Source: a virus. From it: 36,076 nucleotides of DNA. The notes beneath the pieces are model-generated. The model searched no databases, was not told where the DNA came from, and saw only the letters and a list, made by a program, of their open reading frames with translations. Within the stretch, counting starts at the first letter, position 1; every line of letters begins with the position of its first letter. The DNA lies in the IMG/VR virus record IMGVR_UViG_3300042112_000429, positions 1 through 36,076 of that record; one strand, written 5' to 3'. Shown piece by piece: positions 1 through 5,686 of the stretch. The position numbers were made by a program, and so were the translations under genes.

Positions 1-185
1 GTGCCCCAACCCTGACGGTTGGCAACCTGTTCGATCAGCAATGCGTCACCCGGCTGCGGTTGGCAGCGACGGATCGCACCATGCAGACACATCTGCTGGT
101 CGTCACCCCAGTCGCCTTGCAGCCAGTGTTCACCGTTGGGGCCGAGCAGGTCTAGCAAATCGGCTTCGTTGATCTTGATGTTCAT
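1..185 (-). CDS. DUF6197-like repeat protein, copy 2, N-terminal part (cut by window end)
   Basis: The first 61 codons are nearly identical to residues 1-61 of the full copy at 35149-35856, with a few changes such as EAD for ETD. The pattern W-x-QG, CLHGAI and a following Trp/Asn region resembles the DUF6197 family of actinobacterial and phage proteins of unknown function. The ATG at 183-185 overlaps the SSB stop codon as TGATG, so translation is probably coupled to SSB. The gene runs off the window start. Its C-terminal part is most likely the fragment at 35873-36076, with the middle missing. Joining the two ends directly would break the frame (185 + 204 nt), so sequence is missing or the gene is broken. 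Confidence 0.7.
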   Translation of the reverse strand, partial: MNIKINEADLLDLLGPNGEHWLQGDWGDDQQMCLHGAIRRCQPQPGDALLIEQVANRQGWG

Positions 186-604
186 CAGAACGGCTCCTCG
201 TCCTCGACGGGGCGGCTGGCCTGGACTGTCCTGTTCTGTCCCCCATTGTCCCGTGTGATGCGGTCGACGGTGGCGGTGGCGAACTTCAGCGACGGGCCGA
301 AGTCGTCGACGATCACGTCGAACGCCTTGCGGTTGATGCCGTCCTTGTCGATGTACTCGCTCATCTCCGGTCGGCCGGTCAGCACGACCCTCATGCCCTT
401 GGCGCAGGAGGCGGCGATGTTCTCAGCGATCTGGCCGAACGCCTTGAAGTTGATGAACGACGTGGCTTCCTGCCATTCGCCGTTGGTCTGCCAGCGGCGG
501 TTGACAGCGATTCCGCCTGCCAGGCTGGCTCGTCCGCCTGCCGTGTAGCGGATGACCGGGTCGGTGGTCAGGTTGCCGGACATGGTGATGGTGGCGTCGC
601 TCAT
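185..604 (-). CDS. ssb: Single-stranded DNA-binding protein
   Basis: This 139-residue protein has the OB-fold pattern of bacterial and phage SSB: an N-terminal Ile-Thr-Met-Ser-Gly-Asn-Leu strand with DPVIRYT, a central strand set around residues 45-65 (ATSFINFKAFGQIAENIA) and VVLTGRPEMSEY. It ends in the acidic tip EDEEPF, equivalent to the DDDIPF tail by which SSB recruits partner enzymes. It should coat single-stranded DNA during phage replication and recombination. The frame stays open upstream through the pentamer array to 931, but homology starts at the ATG at 604. An AAGGAG lies 13 nt upstream, a rather long spacing. It sits at the end of the recombination genes, and its TGA overlaps the next start. 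Confidence 0.92.
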   Translation of the reverse strand: MSDATITMSGNLTTDPVIRYTAGGRASLAGGIAVNRRWQTNGEWQEATSFINFKAFGQIAENIAASCAKGMRVVLTGRPEMSEYIDKDGINRKAFDVIVDDFGPSLKFATATVDRITRDNGGQNRTVQASRPVEDEEPF

Positions 605-642
605 TTTTGTGTGTGTGCTCCTTGTGTTGATCTGACGTTCCA

Positions 643-930
643 TTGCTGCCGTGCCGTGCCGCGCCCTGCCGAGCCCTGCCGGGCCCTGCCGAGCCATGCC
701 AGTGCTGCCGTGCCTTGCCGCGCCACGCCGAGCCCGGCCAAGCCCTGCCGCGCCCCTGCTGCCGTGCCTAACCGTGCCTGGCCGAGCCTGGCCTAGCCGA
801 GCCCTGCCTGGCCTAACCATTGCTGCCGTGCCGTGCCATGTCTTTGCTGCCGAGCCAAGCCTCGCCATGCCACGCCAAGCCTTGCCTCGCCAAGCCACGC
901 CACGCCGGTGCTGCCACGCCGGTGCTGCCA
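643..930. repeat. Degenerate GCCNN pentamer array (288 bp)
   Basis: About fifty GCC triplets occur almost exactly every 5 bp on the plus strand (GGCNN on the transcribed minus strand). The two spacer bases vary freely (gt, gc, ct, ga, at, ac, aa, tt, tc, tg). Blocks of pentamers are broken by a recurring TGCT element (agtgct, cctgct, attgct, ggtgct), which shifts the phase. With 605-642, which holds only the SSB leader, this fills the gap between SSB and the gene at 933-1379. The array has no in-frame stop in several frames, so long ORFs across it carry little weight. No promoter or tRNA is visible. The function is unknown. Confidence 0.85.
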
Positions 931-932
931 TG

Positions 933-1379
933 TCAGGCCGACTCGTCCAGTTCGTCGAACAGATTGTCGAGTTCGATCTGAACAGTGCGACGGATGTCGG
1001 CGACGCTCAACAGCACTGAATGCTTCTTGACCCACGATCTGATGGTTCGAGTGATCTCGTCCAACAGTTCGTCTTTCTTCTCACTGATGATGACGGTGGT
1101 GGGGCGGTAGACGCCGACACCGTCCGACGGGACGTGCGAAAACGCCCGAATGGTCACCGTCTTCATCGGCTCGGCGTGACTGGTCACAGCCACCGTGACC
1201 CGCCGGATGTAGTAGCGGGCCTGATCGAGCCGGTAGCGGTTCGATGCAACAGTGTCGTCCCACTCGAACTGGCTGTGGAGCGCCGTGTCGGGGTTCTTAG
1301 CGTACTCAAGAACCTCAACGGGAGTGAGTCTGCCCAGCTGTTCGTTGAGACGGAACAGTTCGTCCTGCCAGGTCGTCAT
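933..1379 (-). CDS. Conserved phage protein of the recombination module
   Basis: This 148-residue protein contains an HSQFEWDD motif followed by YRLDQARYYIRRV (about residues 36-60). I associate this combination with a widespread phage family found next to annealing proteins and SSB; its biochemical role is not known to me. The C-terminal third (SEKKDELLDEITRTIRSWVKKH, then a leucine-rich end) looks helical and may form a coiled coil. The ATG at 1379 overlaps the TGA of the upstream gene (TGATG); a GTG one codon earlier is possible. The gene ends 3 bp before the pentamer array. Confidence 0.75.
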   Translation of the reverse strand: MTTWQDELFRLNEQLGRLTPVEVLEYAKNPDTALHSQFEWDDTVASNRYRLDQARYYIRRVTVAVTSHAEPMKTVTIRAFSHVPSDGVGVYRPTTVIISEKKDELLDEITRTIRSWVKKHSVLLSVADIRRTVQIELDNLFDELDESA

Positions 1380-1987
1380 CACTCAACCGCCGCAAAGGTT
1401 CCGTACGTGCCGGTCGCGGACTGCTTCGATGCCGGTCGCCATTCACCCACGCCGCCGATGCCCGCTGCATCAACGAGTGCGACCAACGAGTTCAGGTCGA
1501 TCTGACCGTTGATGGTCTGGATGATCAGTTCTGCGCTCCACGGCCAATACTCAGCCCGGTAGCGCAGGTCGGCGACACCGGTCGCGTTGCGAACCGTGTC
1601 CTCACGCATCCGCACCGTTCCGTACTCGATGGGCACCAGCTGGTCGACGCCGTTGCCGATGACAGTGATGACCTGGCGAAGCTTGGTCATCTGTACGCCG
1701 TCGAACAGCCGACCTGCGTGAACGATTGCGGCCTTGAACCCTGTTGCGGGAAAGCCATCCCGTCCGTCGGGCAGGCGGTACTTTGACGCCTCGTACAACG
1801 TTTCCGGGTCCTTCGGCGCCTTCTTCATGCGCGCCGTGGTCTGCTGGGCAGCCAGCATCATTTCCTTGGCCTTCTCGGACCAGCGGTTGACGATCAGCGG
1901 AGCGGTGCCTTCGATCCTGATGGCGTAGTTGACGCGCTCAAGTCTCTGCAGACTGATAGTCGGTTGTGTTGCTTCTGTGGTTTTCAC
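1379..1987 (-). CDS. Conserved phage protein of the recombination module (fold uncertain)
   Basis: This 202-residue protein has a pattern that recurs in many temperate phages beside annealing proteins: IEGTAPLIVNRWSEKA near the N-terminus, GFPATGFKAAIVHAG in the middle, REDTVRNATGVADLRYR, and a GIGGVGEWRPA stretch at the C-terminus. No enzymatic motif is evident. The mix of a 'P-x-TGFKAA' helix start and a late glycine-rich GVGEWRP loop faintly recalls RAMP/Cas7-like folds, but that is speculation. The GTG at 1987 is preferred over a TTG at 1999 because GGAGG lies 5 nt before it. It follows the annealing-protein candidate and overlaps the next gene. Confidence 0.75.
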   Translation of the reverse strand: MKTTEATQPTISLQRLERVNYAIRIEGTAPLIVNRWSEKAKEMMLAAQQTTARMKKAPKDPETLYEASKYRLPDGRDGFPATGFKAAIVHAGRLFDGVQMTKLRQVITVIGNGVDQLVPIEYGTVRMREDTVRNATGVADLRYRAEYWPWSAELIIQTINGQIDLNSLVALVDAAGIGGVGEWRPASKQSATGTYGTFAAVE

Positions 1988-2016
1988 TGTTTCCTCCAAA
2001 CAGTTTTGGGCTTTGC

Positions 2017-2643
2017 TTACGCAGCCACTTGGTTGTTGAGAACGTTGCGGACGAGGTCGGCGAAGTCGGGTGCCTCGAGGAACGAGGCGATGCCGATGCG
2101 GCGCCCGTGCTGTTCGGCCAGCGCACGCAGCTCGGCCTTCACGGCTTCGGGCGCGTTCTTGCAGTCGTCGAGCAGCTGGGCGGCGATGTCGTCGTCACGC
2201 TTGCGGCTGCTGCGCGCGTTGATAGTTGGGGCGACCGGCTCGGCATCGACGGCCTTCGACCACAACTTGGTGCCGATGCCAAACCGCATCGCACCGTTGC
2301 GGATCATGTCGCCGACCAGTTCCTTCTCCGGGTCCGACTTGCGGGCCTCGCAGGTGCCGACACACATGATCGACTTGCCGCAGACGATCAGCCGGCCCCA
2401 CATGACGAAGCGTGCGCCGTCCTTGACGATGACGGGTCCGCCGGTCGCCGGGTCGATCGCTGCCGGTTCCCACGTCCACAGCGGGTCGGCGTCGATCAGC
2501 GCCAGGGTGACTTCGGCGTGGCCCATGTAGAGCAGGTTCGCTCCGCCCTTGGGCAGGGTGGCGAGCGTTGACGGGTCGGGTTGGGCGTGTCGGGCTGGGA
2601 TGGCCCTCAGCCGGTCCTCAGCGGTTGCTGGGTTGTTTGCCAT
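2017..2643 (-). CDS. Candidate single-strand annealing protein (Rad52-superfamily-like)
   Basis: This 208-residue protein reads like phage annealing proteins of the Rad52/Sak group: LLYMGHAEVTLALIDADPLWTWEP, a strand with GARFVMWGRLIVCGKS, then CEARKSDPEKELVGDMIRNGAMRFGIGTKLW. The last element, an acidic E-x-x-GD-x-IRN-x-x-MRFGI helix, is the most telling. Such proteins pair complementary single strands during phage recombination. The C-terminal 70 residues look helical and more variable. An excellent GGAGG lies 6 nt before the ATG. It is followed by two conserved phage genes and SSB, a typical recombination set. A RecT-type assignment is possible; no exonuclease partner was seen. Confidence 0.6.
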   Translation of the reverse strand: MANNPATAEDRLRAIPARHAQPDPSTLATLPKGGANLLYMGHAEVTLALIDADPLWTWEPAAIDPATGGPVIVKDGARFVMWGRLIVCGKSIMCVGTCEARKSDPEKELVGDMIRNGAMRFGIGTKLWSKAVDAEPVAPTINARSSRKRDDDIAAQLLDDCKNAPEAVKAELRALAEQHGRRIGIASFLEAPDFADLVRNVLNNQVAA

Positions 2644-2782
2644 TGTTGTCCTCCAGGTTGAATGGCGTCGGGTAACGGGTGATGCCTCGGGCGATGTCTC
2701 GCTGGTCGAGGCGGCGGTGTGCGGCGAGCAGGATCTGCTCGAGGTCACGCAGATCGGCGGCGGTGGAACGGTTCAAAGGCAC
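2618..2782 (-). CDS. Small protein of unknown function (54 aa)
   Basis: This 54-residue frame starts at a GTG that overlaps the last ten bases of the upstream gene and ends 26 bp inside the annealing-protein gene. The first half (ADLRDLEQILLAAHRRLDQRD) should be one amphipathic helix; the end is polar and rich in Asn. It fills the only space between two well supported genes. No family is recognised. The Shine-Dalgarno match (GAGG directly next to the start) is poor, so the start or the gene itself is uncertain. Confidence 0.4.
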   Translation of the reverse strand: MPLNRSTAADLRDLEQILLAAHRRLDQRDIARGITRYPTPFNLEDNNGKQPSNR

Positions 2783-2988
2783 CTCGGCTTGACCGGACAC
2801 CAGTAGGGGCTGCGTTCGAGTTCGGCGCACACCACACAGCTCGTCGGTGCCATGTCGGACGTCAACGGGTGCTTGCTGACATCGAGGCTGCACAGGCTGA
2901 TGGAGTCGTATTCGCAGCAGACGACATGCACCAGGTTGGGGTCGGTCGGCTCCGGGCGACTGTTCAGCGTTGACGGGTGGCCAGTCAC
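2773..2988 (-). CDS. Small cysteine-rich (zinc-binding?) phage protein
   Basis: This 71-residue protein carries cysteines in a pattern I recognise from actinophage genomes: VHVVCCEYD, LCSLDVS, then SCVVCAELE and a C-terminal WCP. The spacing (CC, C, CxxC, C) suggests a structural zinc site of treble-clef or ribbon type, so nucleic-acid or protein contact is plausible. It has no catalytic motif. The GTG at 2988 overlaps the TGA of the upstream gene as GTGA; a start at 3027 would give a 43-nt overlap and is less likely. Confidence 0.65.
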   Translation of the reverse strand: MTGHPSTLNSRPEPTDPNLVHVVCCEYDSISLCSLDVSKHPLTSDMAPTSCVVCAELERSPYWCPVKPRCL

Positions 2989-3386
2989 GCGGCCACCGTC
3001 TGTCGGCCGGATTTGGTGATCTGCCATTTGATGCAGCGGGTGCCGGTGTCGGACAGTCCTTTGCGGCCCGAGTCGGCAACCAACCCGAGCCGCACCAGCT
3101 CGCCACGCCGCACACCGATCGAGGTTTGTTTGATCGGCAGCTCGAGAACGACGCGGTGTTCGGTGCGGACCTTGTCGACGGTCTGGCGGCTGGCAGCCTC
3201 GATCGACGTGTCAGGGTCGGTGTGGCGTGCTTGGGCGAGTTCTGTGACCAGGGTGCGTTGCACGAACTGGTGGGTGCGGCCACCGTCGGGCCGGTCGGTT
3301 TCGACACGCACCATCGGCCCGTACTGTCGTTCGGGCACCATGTACCAGATCCGGTTGGAGCCCCAGATGCGAACAGCGGCCGGCAT
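2985..3386 (-). CDS. Winged-helix-like DNA-binding protein
   Basis: This 133-residue protein has two parts. The first 50 residues (IWYMVPERQYGPMVRVETD) look like a short beta-rich region. The rest follows a common phage pattern: ARHTDPDTSIEAASRQTVDK, a helix-turn-helix around QTSIGVRRGELVRLGLVADSG, and a wing ending in TGTRCIKWQIT. The DPDTS-x-EAA opening and the final W strand are typical of small phage winged-helix proteins. It is probably a transcriptional or replication accessory factor. The ATG overlaps the preceding stop (TGATG). Confidence 0.7.
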   Translation of the reverse strand: MPAAVRIWGSNRIWYMVPERQYGPMVRVETDRPDGGRTHQFVQRTLVTELAQARHTDPDTSIEAASRQTVDKVRTEHRVVLELPIKQTSIGVRRGELVRLGLVADSGRKGLSDTGTRCIKWQITKSGRQTVAA

Positions 3387-3466
3387 CAGTTCACCAGCCC
3401 GTTAAACAGCAGGACGATGACCGACACGGTGGCGGCACCGATCCACATTCCCCACAGCACGTTCAT
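3386..3466 (-). CDS. Tiny membrane peptide (26 aa)
   Basis: This is a 26-residue peptide that is almost wholly one transmembrane helix (WGMWIGAATVSVIVLLFNGL). Its ATG overlaps the stop of the 40-residue gene before it (ATGA), and its own TGA overlaps the next ATG (TGATG). That tight packing is the main evidence that it is real. The function is unknown; small early membrane peptides in phages often act on host membrane processes or superinfection. Confidence 0.5.
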   Translation of the reverse strand: MNVLWGMWIGAATVSVIVLLFNGLVN

Positions 3467-3585
3467 CGGCCACCGCCGGTGAGGCCGGCCCACAGCAAGG
3501 TGAGTGCTTGGTTGATGGTGATGGCGGGTTGAACCGCGTTCCGCAGCATTTGTGCGGTCGCTTCGGTGGACACGATGCGGATCAT
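3463..3585 (-). CDS. Small protein of unknown function (40 aa)
   Basis: This 40-residue frame lies between two genes with 4-nt ATGA overlaps on both sides. The sequence has a helical N-terminal half (STEATAQMLRNAV) and a short hydrophobic C-terminal helix (LTLLWAGLTGG). No family is recognised. The two exact stop/start overlaps make a coding role likely despite its size. Confidence 0.55.
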   Translation of the reverse strand: MIRIVSTEATAQMLRNAVQPAITINQALTLLWAGLTGGGR

Positions 3586-3953
3586 GGGGTGACCCATCGG
3601 ACGACGTTGTCGGCTGCGGTGGCGGCGGTGATGTCGACCCAGCTGGTGAGTTGCAGGTAGCCGGGTTCGCCGTCGACCTCAAGGTGGCCTCGGGTGCGGT
3701 AGTGGTGGGCGGCGAACAGTGCGTCGATGATCACTGGCACCATGCCTTCGAGGAACTGTGCGTCCTGTTTGACGACCGAGGACCGGTCGTGGCGTGCGAA
3801 GTCGATGACGGCGTCGAGTGCGTATTCGATCTCGTCGAGGGTGCAGCGGCGAGGTCCGGCAGGGACCGGGGAGGCACTCCCGGTCCCTGCCTCGTCGACG
3901 GCGGCGGCATCACCTGTCGTGCGGACGGTGGCGGCGAACTCGTCGGCGGTCAC
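3582..3953 (-). CDS. Hypothetical protein, helical, acidic (123 aa)
   Basis: This 123-residue protein has a low-complexity first third (Ala/Gly/Pro-rich to about residue 35), then a helical part (CTLDEIEYALDAVIDFARHD, QFLEGMVPVIIDALFAAHHYRT), and a short beta-like end (GYLQLTSWVDITAA). The GTG start overlaps the upstream stop as GTGA. The first six residues, VTADEF, recur at the start of the gene at 5351-5518, as does the DNA around the start. No function can be assigned. Confidence 0.7.
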   Translation of the reverse strand: MTADEFAATVRTTGDAAAVDEAGTGSASPVPAGPRRCTLDEIEYALDAVIDFARHDRSSVVKQDAQFLEGMVPVIIDALFAAHHYRTRGHLEVDGEPGYLQLTSWVDITAATAADNVVRWVTP

Positions 3954-4123
3954 AGCGCACCTCGCCTGCGGATCGGCTCGACGTACAGGTCTCGGTACAG
4001 GTCGCAGGTTTCGACAGCGATGCGTGCCAAGTCAAGTGCCTTGCGCAGATCGGTCCATGTGGGCTGATGCGTCATGTACTCGACGACCTCGTGCGCAACC
4101 CAGTTGACGCATGAGCGGGGCAT
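3950..4123 (-). CDS. Small hypothetical protein (57 aa)
   Basis: This 57-residue protein has NWVAHEVVEYMTHQPTWTDLRKALDLARIAVETCDLYRDLY, largely helical. The ATG at 4123 overlaps the preceding TGA (TGATG), so it is preferred over an in-frame start at 4153. The last codons overlap the next gene as GTGA. No family is recognised. Confidence 0.6.
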   Translation of the reverse strand: MPRSCVNWVAHEVVEYMTHQPTWTDLRKALDLARIAVETCDLYRDLYVEPIRRRGAL

Positions 4124-4215
4124 CACGCCACCGCCCAGATGATGAGCGTCCACAGGGCAGCCGAGATCGGCAGCGACCAGCGCAGGCAGGTGATCATGTC
4201 GGTGTCTCGCTGCAT
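4123..4215 (-). CDS. Tiny membrane peptide (30 aa)
   Basis: This 30-residue peptide has one transmembrane helix (CLRWSLPISAALWTLIIWAVA) after a short charged start. The ATG lies 2 bp after the stop of the transglycosylase gene, and its stop overlaps the next ATG. There is no clear Shine-Dalgarno, so it probably depends on coupling to the gene before it. A possible partner of the exported protein upstream, but that is only positional. Confidence 0.45.
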   Translation of the reverse strand: MQRDTDMITCLRWSLPISAALWTLIIWAVA

Positions 4216-4217
4216 GG

Positions 4218-4601
4218 TCACAGCGCCCACGGCTGGTAGCAGGAACGGCCGGCGCCTCGCCAGAACGAGCAGAGCAGCGCGGCGGCTTGGACGTTGGTGG
4301 CGGGGTCTTTGAGTGCGTCGATGGTGATGGTGCGGCCCATCTTGCGAGTCAGGTAGGCCAGGTTGATGTCGTTGATCTGCAGGAGGCCGGTGTCTCGGGT
4401 GCGGCTGCGGACGTGCGGCGTGCAACGGCTCTCACGGAACATGTAGCGGGACATGCGGCTCACATCCCAGCCTCGGCGGGGTGCGTGTTCGATGAGGAGC
4501 TGCTCGAACTGGCGGCAGCGGCCTGTGGTGGCGTCGGCGTGCCCAGCGGGTGCGACGGTGCCGGCCCACAGTGCGAGGGTGAGAACGATGCGGCGTTTCA
4601 T
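4218..4601 (-). CDS. Secreted lytic transglycosylase-like protein (SLT fold)
   Basis: This 127-residue protein has a signal peptide: MKRR, a hydrophobic core, and an Ala-Gly-His-Ala-Asp-Ala cleavage region near residue 23. A compact lysozyme-like domain follows. The MFRESRC stretch places the probable catalytic Glu at residue 57, and DTGLLQINDIN is the second hallmark of the SLT/goose-lysozyme superfamily. Two later cysteines (CSFWRGAGRSC) may form a disulfide outside the membrane. It would cleave peptidoglycan glycan strands after export. It is encoded in the early operon beside single-helix membrane proteins, far from the lysis genes at 11.5-12.7 kb, so a role in lysis is not obvious. Its ATG overlaps the previous stop (ATGA). 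Confidence 0.8.
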   Translation of the reverse strand: MKRRIVLTLALWAGTVAPAGHADATTGRCRQFEQLLIEHAPRRGWDVSRMSRYMFRESRCTPHVRSRTRDTGLLQINDINLAYLTRKMGRTITIDALKDPATNVQAAALLCSFWRGAGRSCYQPWAL

Positions 4602-4765
4602 CGGAACATGCGCTCCAGGCCGGCGGCGATGCGGGCGTCGAGGCGTTCGTCGACTCGGTCGAACCAGTCGCTGATCCGTTGTGAGCCCTCGATGATGATG
4701 GTGACGGCGCAGAGGAAGAACAGCGGCGAGAACAGGATGAAGACGCCGAGGATGGTGTCGCTCAT
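4598..4765 (-). CDS. Small membrane protein (55 aa)
   Basis: This 55-residue protein has one long transmembrane segment (ILGVFILFSPLFFLCAVTIII) followed by a charged amphipathic helix (DWFDRVDERLDARIAAGLERMFR). It overlaps the previous stop and the next start as ATGA. It directly precedes the exported transglycosylase-like gene, so the two products may work together at the membrane. The function is unknown. Confidence 0.6.
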   Translation of the reverse strand: MSDTILGVFILFSPLFFLCAVTIIIEGSQRISDWFDRVDERLDARIAAGLERMFR

Positions 4766-5007
4766 GCTGCGACCTCGTTGATGTAGCGGTCGATGGCGAC
4801 GCGGGAGAACCGCCAGCGGTGGTTCGGTTCGGTCGGGTCGATCGGGCGGAGAATGCCCTTGTCGACCAGGTCGATGACGAGGGCCCGCTTTGGCTTGCCC
4901 TTCTTCGCTCCACGGCTGTACTCGAGGCGGAGGTACTCGGCAACTTCGGTGACGGTCATCACCGGCCGGGGCAACAGCTCCGCCGCTGTCTGCTTCGGTT
5001 GGTTCAT
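4762..5007 (-). CDS. Excisionase/MerR-like DNA-binding protein, first gene of the leftward operon
   Basis: This 81-residue protein has a winged helix-turn-helix: MTVTEVAEYLRLEYSRG (recognition-type helix start), then RALVIDLVDKGILRPIDPTEPNHRWRFSRVAIDRYI, the usual 'x-GxLxP-xx-x-x-x-RF-xx-D-xx-I' form of excisionase and HTH_17 proteins. It may serve as the excisionase for the integrase at 5687-6769 or as a Cro-like early regulator, since it is divergent from the repressor. There is no Shine-Dalgarno. The ATG sits 8 nt after a -10 element, so the mRNA is probably leaderless. Confidence 0.8.
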   Translation of the reverse strand: MNQPKQTAAELLPRPVMTVTEVAEYLRLEYSRGAKKGKPKRALVIDLVDKGILRPIDPTEPNHRWRFSRVAIDRYINEVAA

Positions 5008-5044
5008 GACCCGAGATACAAGCCGATGTTGTTTCGTCTGTCAA
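5008..5044 (-). promoter_or_regulatory. Early leftward promoter, probably leaderless
   Basis: On the minus strand a perfect -35 TTGACA (5039-5044) is followed, after 17 bp, by TTGTAT (5016-5021). The ATG of the excisionase-like gene lies only 8 nt further on, so transcription should start at or next to the start codon. This fits the absence of a ribosome binding site. It is the likely start of the long leftward operon. Confidence 0.65.
5018..5032. promoter_or_regulatory. Candidate operator in the divergent control region
   Basis: An ACAA-N7-TTGT inverted repeat overlaps the -10 end and the spacer of the early promoter, where a repressor would block RNA polymerase. A TGTACA palindrome lies nearby at 5064-5069. 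The arms are short, so this is only a candidate. Confidence 0.35.
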
Positions 5045-5112
5045 GCCTTTCGCGTAAAACCCTTGTACAGGTGGCTCCTACGCGTCGACGGTGCGGGAAG
5101 TAGGCTGATGGC

Positions 5113-5478
5113 GTGCGGATGGAGGACTTGCCGTTGCGTGGCGACGCGTTGCGTGCCCGGTTGAAACAACTGGGCATGACACAGACCGACCTCGCTGACG
5201 CGTTGGGGATCCGCCCGCAATCGGTGCAGCATTGGGTGGCCGGCCGGACCGGACCGAACTCGCATCTGCTGCCGAAGGTGATTGAGGCGTTGCAGTTGGA
5301 GCTTGAAACGTCACCGGTTGATCAACGGTTGACGGAGCTCGGTGACGAGGTCAGCCGACTTCGCGATTTGGTAACGGCGTTGGCTGAACGGGTTGACCGA
5401 CTATCAGACCAGCGGACGGGTGCGAACGAAGACGTTCCCGCCATTCGGCCTGCGAAAGCTTCACGTCGATTGAAGTGA
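5113..5478 (+). CDS. HTH (XRE-type) repressor, candidate immunity repressor
   Basis: The only supported plus-strand gene. This 121-residue protein has an N-terminal HTH: ALRARLKQLGMTQTDLADALGIRPQSVQHWVAGRTGPNSHLLPKVIEAL (about residues 12-61), the classic Cro/CI pattern. A predicted coiled coil follows (TELGDEVSRLRDLVTALAERVDRL), suited for dimer formation, then a basic tail. There is no peptidase domain, so induction would not be by LexA-type self-cleavage. The GTG at 5113 lies 6 nt after a TAGGCT element and may be leaderless; ATG at 5119 is an alternative. Its position opposite the early operon supports a lysogeny repressor. Confidence 0.8.
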   Translation: MRMEDLPLRGDALRARLKQLGMTQTDLADALGIRPQSVQHWVAGRTGPNSHLLPKVIEALQLELETSPVDQRLTELGDEVSRLRDLVTALAERVDRLSDQRTGANEDVPAIRPAKASRRLK

Positions 5479-5518
5479 GCAAGGCGGCCATGCGGGCCTC
5501 AAACTCGTCGGCAGTCAC
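5351..5518 (-). CDS. Small protein antisense to the repressor 3' end (55 aa)
   Basis: This 55-residue frame begins with a GTG preceded by a full AGGAGG at 5-nt spacing, one of the best ribosome binding sites in the window. The product starts VTADEFEARMAALLTSIDVKLSQAEWRERL, a plausible helical protein, and ends Pro-rich. It runs convergently into the repressor gene and overlaps its last 128 bp. The start region resembles that of the gene at 3582-3953 (VTADEF). No family is recognised. It may be a real gene, or its 5' part may be an inactive copy of that start module. Confidence 0.45.
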   Translation of the reverse strand: MTADEFEARMAALLTSIDVKLSQAEWRERLRSHPSAGLIVGQPVQPTPLPNREVG

Positions 5519-5576
5519 TGTTCCCTCCTGGCGGCTACGGCACCAGTGACCATAACTGGAGGGTGCGCGAAGGTTG

Positions 5577-5590
5577 CCCCCCCCCCCCCG
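5577..5590. repeat. C14 homopolymer tract
   Basis: Fourteen consecutive C (G on the minus strand) lie in the 168-bp gap between the integrase stop and the small antisense gene. Such tracts slip during replication. It may vary in length or be a sequencing miscall. The rest of the gap (5519-5686) holds only the AGGAGG of the small gene and a GTATAC palindrome near 5664. Confidence 0.8.
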
Positions 5591-5686
5591 GAGATGTGCT
5601 GCGGGCACGTCATGGGCGGCGACTATGACAGACCAACACCGATTTCGTCCACAGTTCCGGTTGTATACTTTTGGTTTCTTCCGCAA

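Noticed and set aside
643-930. CRISPR array
   Set aside because: There are no constant repeats of 25-40 bp with unique spacers; the period is 5 bp.
605-931. N-terminal extension of SSB through the pentamer array (frame open to 931)
   Set aside because: The array lacks stops in several frames because of its GGCNN pattern; SSB homology begins exactly at the ATG at 604 and the extension has only Gly/Arg/Ala repeats.
5063-5106. Rightward promoter for the repressor with TTGTAC as -35
   Set aside because: The distance to the only usable -10 (TAGGCT at 5101) is 32 bp, far too long; the repressor promoter remains unassigned.
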